8,793 bases of DNA from positions 1 through 8,793 of the forward strand of contig JAEZVM010000027.1 of assembly GCA_023420795.1 (NCBI GenBank). The letters are read 5' to 3'. Of the stretch, positions 7,130 to 8,793 are shown piece after piece (positions within the stretch are counted from its first letter, which is position 1; each line of letters opens with the position of its first letter). Position numbers and translations under genes: made by a program. The notes beneath the pieces are model-generated. The model had not been told where the DNA came from, searched no databases, and saw only the letters and a list, made by a program, of their open reading frames with translations. The DNA is from Pseudomonadota bacterium (GTDB lineage Bacteria; Pseudomonadota; Gammaproteobacteria; Burkholderiales; Burkholderiaceae_D).

Positions 7130-7136
7130 CGCCGCC

Positions 7137-7934
7137 ATGAATCGACGTAGCTTCCTCCTCGCAGCCTTATCGTTTGTCACTGCATGCGGTGCGCTCGCCG
7201 CAACTCCGTTACAGGAACGTGCAGATTGGGCAAGTTTCTTTCGCGCAGCCGACGCGCAAGGCACCATCGTTATCGGGGATAGCCGCGCCGGAAATGATGT
7301 GACTTTCGTTTACGATCCGGAGCGTGCAGCTCGTCGCTACTCGCCGGCTTCCACTTTCAAGATTCCCCACAGCCTGTTTGCGCTTGACGCGGGAATTCTT
7401 CGTGATGAGTTCCAGGTCATCGCTTGGGATGGTGTCAAGCGCCCTATAGAGGTGTGGAATGAAGACCAGAACCTGCGCTTTGCGATGCGTCATTCGACCG
7501 TTTGGGTCTATGAAGAATTCGCTCGGCGGCTTGGCAACGTGCGTGAGACGGCATACCTGCGAAAGATCGCGTATGGCAACGCAGTTGTGGGGCGCGGCAA
7601 ACCTTTCTGGGTCGAAGGCGATTTGACAATTTCTGCGAATGAACAGATGTCGTTCCTGCGCCGACTCTATCGTAACGAACTGCCGTTTCGGGTCGAGCAT
7701 CAGCGGCTCATCAAGGATGTGATGGTGAACGAGGCCGGCAAAGATTGGATATTGCGGGCAAAGACCGGCTGGAGTGGAAAAGTGGGCTGGTGGGTGGGAT
7801 GGGTCGAGTGGCCGACCGGACCGGTATTTTTCGTACTGAACATCGACACGCCGAACAGATTGGGTGATCTCCCAAAGCGACAGGAGATTACGCGCAACAT
7901 CCTTCGCTCAATCAAGGCCCTGCCACCACCTTGA
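7137..7934 (+). CDS. OXA-2-like class D beta-lactamase
   Basis: This is a periplasmic serine beta-lactamase of class D, which hydrolyses penicillin-type substrates through an acyl-enzyme on a serine helped by a carboxylated lysine. The 265-residue protein has all class motifs: S72-T-F-K75, S120-T-V122, Y146-G-N148, W158, and K209-T-G211. Residues from about 66 to the end closely resemble the OXA-2 group as I remember it, for example YSPASTFKIPH, LFALDAG, LYRNELPF, RVEHQRL, GWWVGW, EWPTGPVFF and LNIDTPNR. The N-terminus (RRSFLLAALSFVTAC) is a short signal peptide that could be cut by signal peptidase I after ALA (21) or, because VTAC (14-17) fits a lipobox, be lipidated on C17. The ATG at 7137 is the only start that keeps the signal peptide. 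No attC site, integrase or insertion sequence is visible beside it, which points to a resident chromosomal gene. Spectrum cannot be read from sequence. Confidence 0.93.
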   Translation: MNRRSFLLAALSFVTACGALAATPLQERADWASFFRAADAQGTIVIGDSRAGNDVTFVYDPERAARRYSPASTFKIPHSLFALDAGILRDEFQVIAWDGVKRPIEVWNEDQNLRFAMRHSTVWVYEEFARRLGNVRETAYLRKIAYGNAVVGRGKPFWVEGDLTISANEQMSFLRRLYRNELPFRVEHQRLIKDVMVNEAGKDWILRAKTGWSGKVGWWVGWVEWPTGPVFFVLNIDTPNRLGDLPKRQEITRNILRSIKALPPP

Positions 7935-8257
7935 TGGACCTGTCTGTTGATTGCCTGAAGCGAAAGTAGTCCATTTCCGCAGGCAGCCTCCGTCCGTGAA
8001 CAGCAACGGCTCAGATGTGGTTACGGTGGCGATGCATCGCGCTCAGCACTGCGTCGCCAAGACCTTCCTACTGGCGAAACACTCAAAAAACCTGTACGTC
8101 CAGTTCGTGCTCCGCAGACACCTCGCTCAGCAAGGCATAAGGCGTATCCGCGCCATGTAGCAGCATTCAATCACTTCGCACTGCCGACGACATGGTTGCG
8201 CATGCAGGTGCACCAGGGCGGCAAAATCCACAGCAGCAGTTCCGGAAAGTTGACTGT
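7935..8257. other. 323-base gap between convergent genes, no convincing gene
   Basis: The beta-lactamase gene and the minus-strand membrane-protein gene converge on this stretch. TGCCTG (7952-7957) and CAGGCA (7980-7985) form a loose inverted repeat with a 22-base loop and no T-run, so it is not a good terminator. No attC core pair, insertion-sequence end or tandem repeat was seen. The open frames here look like chance products, apart from the short minus-strand stretch described separately. Confidence 0.5.
7937..8166 (-). pseudogene. possible decayed gene fragment of unknown identity
   Basis: On the minus strand an ATG at 8166 opens a 27-residue frame (MLLHGADTPYALLSEVSAEH and on to a TGA at 8083-8085) with coding-like codon choice. 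The same frame then continues through two more stops (TAG, TGA) with protein-like stretches such as EGLGDAVLSAMHRH and LPAEMDYFRFR down to about 7937. The first stop lies at a run of six T, where a one-base change would extend the frame by about 13 residues. I cannot name the family, and a chance pattern in GC-rich DNA is quite possible. Confidence 0.2.
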
Positions 8258-8644
8258 CTATTCTCGTGCTTTTCCCGCATACATGCGGCGATACTCTTTC
8301 ATTCTTTGCTCGTCCTGCAATCTGTTGAATTCCTTCTTCGCCTGGTACATCAGCCACGCAATGAAGATGAATGGGCCGCCAAGGAATGCGAGGATTGCTC
8401 CCCATACGATGCCTGCCTTGAGTGCGAGCATTTCACTGCCCGGGCCGACGAGTGCGCTCGGCCCACCGGTAAGGAATGCATTGCCTAGTGCGACGGCAAG
8501 CGCACTGCGGGGCATGATGTGTACCATCAGTCCCAGCAAAAGCCCGATGATCAGCAGCGGCACCGCGATGACCACTGCGGCCCATACCATCCGCCGCTTT
8601 GATGGCACCAAGGTCGAGTAATCTATTTGATCTTCTGTTCTCAT
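8258..8644 (-). CDS. small inner-membrane protein of unknown function, 128 residues
   Basis: I do not recognise the family. The protein has a short polar N-terminus (1-18, ending in the basic SKRR), a first membrane helix at about 19-44, a glycine- and alanine-rich middle (46-75) that may dip into the membrane, and a second helix at about 77-100 (GIVWGAILAFLGG, FIFIAWLMY). A highly charged, probably helical cytoplasmic tail follows (101-128, QAKKEFNRLQDEQRMKEYRR). The ATG at 8644 is preceded by GGAA at six bases and is taken as the start; M19 would remove the basic stretch before the first helix. No operon partner is visible inside the window. The layout resembles many accessory or stress-linked small membrane proteins, but no role can be assigned. 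Confidence 0.75.
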   Translation of the reverse strand: MRTEDQIDYSTLVPSKRRMVWAAVVIAVPLLIIGLLLGLMVHIMPRSALAVALGNAFLTGGPSALVGPGSEMLALKAGIVWGAILAFLGGPFIFIAWLMYQAKKEFNRLQDEQRMKEYRRMYAGKARE

Positions 8645-8793
8645 GACATTCCGGTCGAAGATCCCAAGTGGGGATTAAAAATATGCGGGAAGAGTATCGC
8701 CTCTCTTGCCTTAGCTTACGTAAGACGCGAATCCTTGTCTATCGAAAACAATTCATTAAAACTTCCGTGAGGGAACTGCGAGCAATCGTCGCA
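8645..8793. other. AT-richer upstream region with a 10-base palindrome, no gene seen
   Basis: This end of the window is richer in A and T than the rest and has no plausible reading frame. A perfect palindrome CTTACGTAAG lies at 8715-8724, about 70 bases before the minus-strand membrane-protein start, in a place suited to an operator. No strong sigma-70 pair could be fixed on the minus strand. Any gene further right is outside the window. Confidence 0.4.

Noticed and set aside
7935..8257. Integron attC (59-base element) after the OXA gene
   Set aside because: No GTTRRRY/RYYYAAC core pair with paired arms was found; the only inverted repeat (TGCCTG/CAGGCA) lacks the needed layout.
8127..8405. 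92-residue minus-strand frame overlapping the end of the membrane-protein gene
   Set aside because: It overlaps the better-supported 128-residue gene in another frame, has no plausible start signal and has a Cys/His/Arg-rich random composition.

Overview
The window looks like a chromosomal segment of a GC-rich denitrifying betaproteobacterium, probably Burkholderiales. This rests on the style of the nos proteins, the OsmC-YcaO fusion protein and the codon use; it is an inference and no species is claimed. There are seven protein-coding genes, one of them cut by the left edge, plus one clear gene relic.

Positions 1-4062 (+) hold the end of a nitrous oxide reductase accessory operon: the C-terminal half of nosR, then nosD, nosF and nosY. 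Every junction overlaps (ATGA at nosR/nosD, 29 bases at nosD/nosF, 8 bases at nosF/nosY), so the genes are probably co-transcribed and translationally coupled. NosR is the membrane electron-transfer flavoprotein. NosD, NosF and NosY form the periplasm-facing ABC machine that serves copper-site assembly in NosZ. nosZ is not in its textbook place between nosR and nosD, and no nosL follows nosY.

Positions 4063-4756 are mostly non-coding with two hairpin-forming stretches. They contain a small gene (+) for an acidic 66-residue protein of unknown function and, on the minus strand, a decayed fragment of a DEAD-box RNA helicase (Q-motif and part of motif I).

Positions 4757-6961 (-) encode a 734-residue protein with an OsmC-like domain fused to a YcaO domain and an E. 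coli YcaO-like C-terminal extension. It is divergent from an OXA-2-like class D beta-lactamase gene (7137-7934, +). The 175-base region between them has a GATAAT box for the minus-strand gene and a perfect TATAAT that ends seven bases before the beta-lactamase ATG, with no Shine-Dalgarno sequence. This suggests a leaderless mRNA. No integron attachment site was seen beside the beta-lactamase gene.

Positions 7935-8257 hold no convincing gene. A small inner-membrane protein of unknown function follows on the minus strand (8258-8644), and an AT-richer upstream region with a 10-base palindrome runs to the right edge.

The most interesting points are the chromosomal OXA-2-like gene with its apparent leaderless promoter, the OsmC-YcaO fusion with no RiPP precursor nearby, the noncanonical nos order, and the helicase relic. 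No wholly new multi-gene system is evident.
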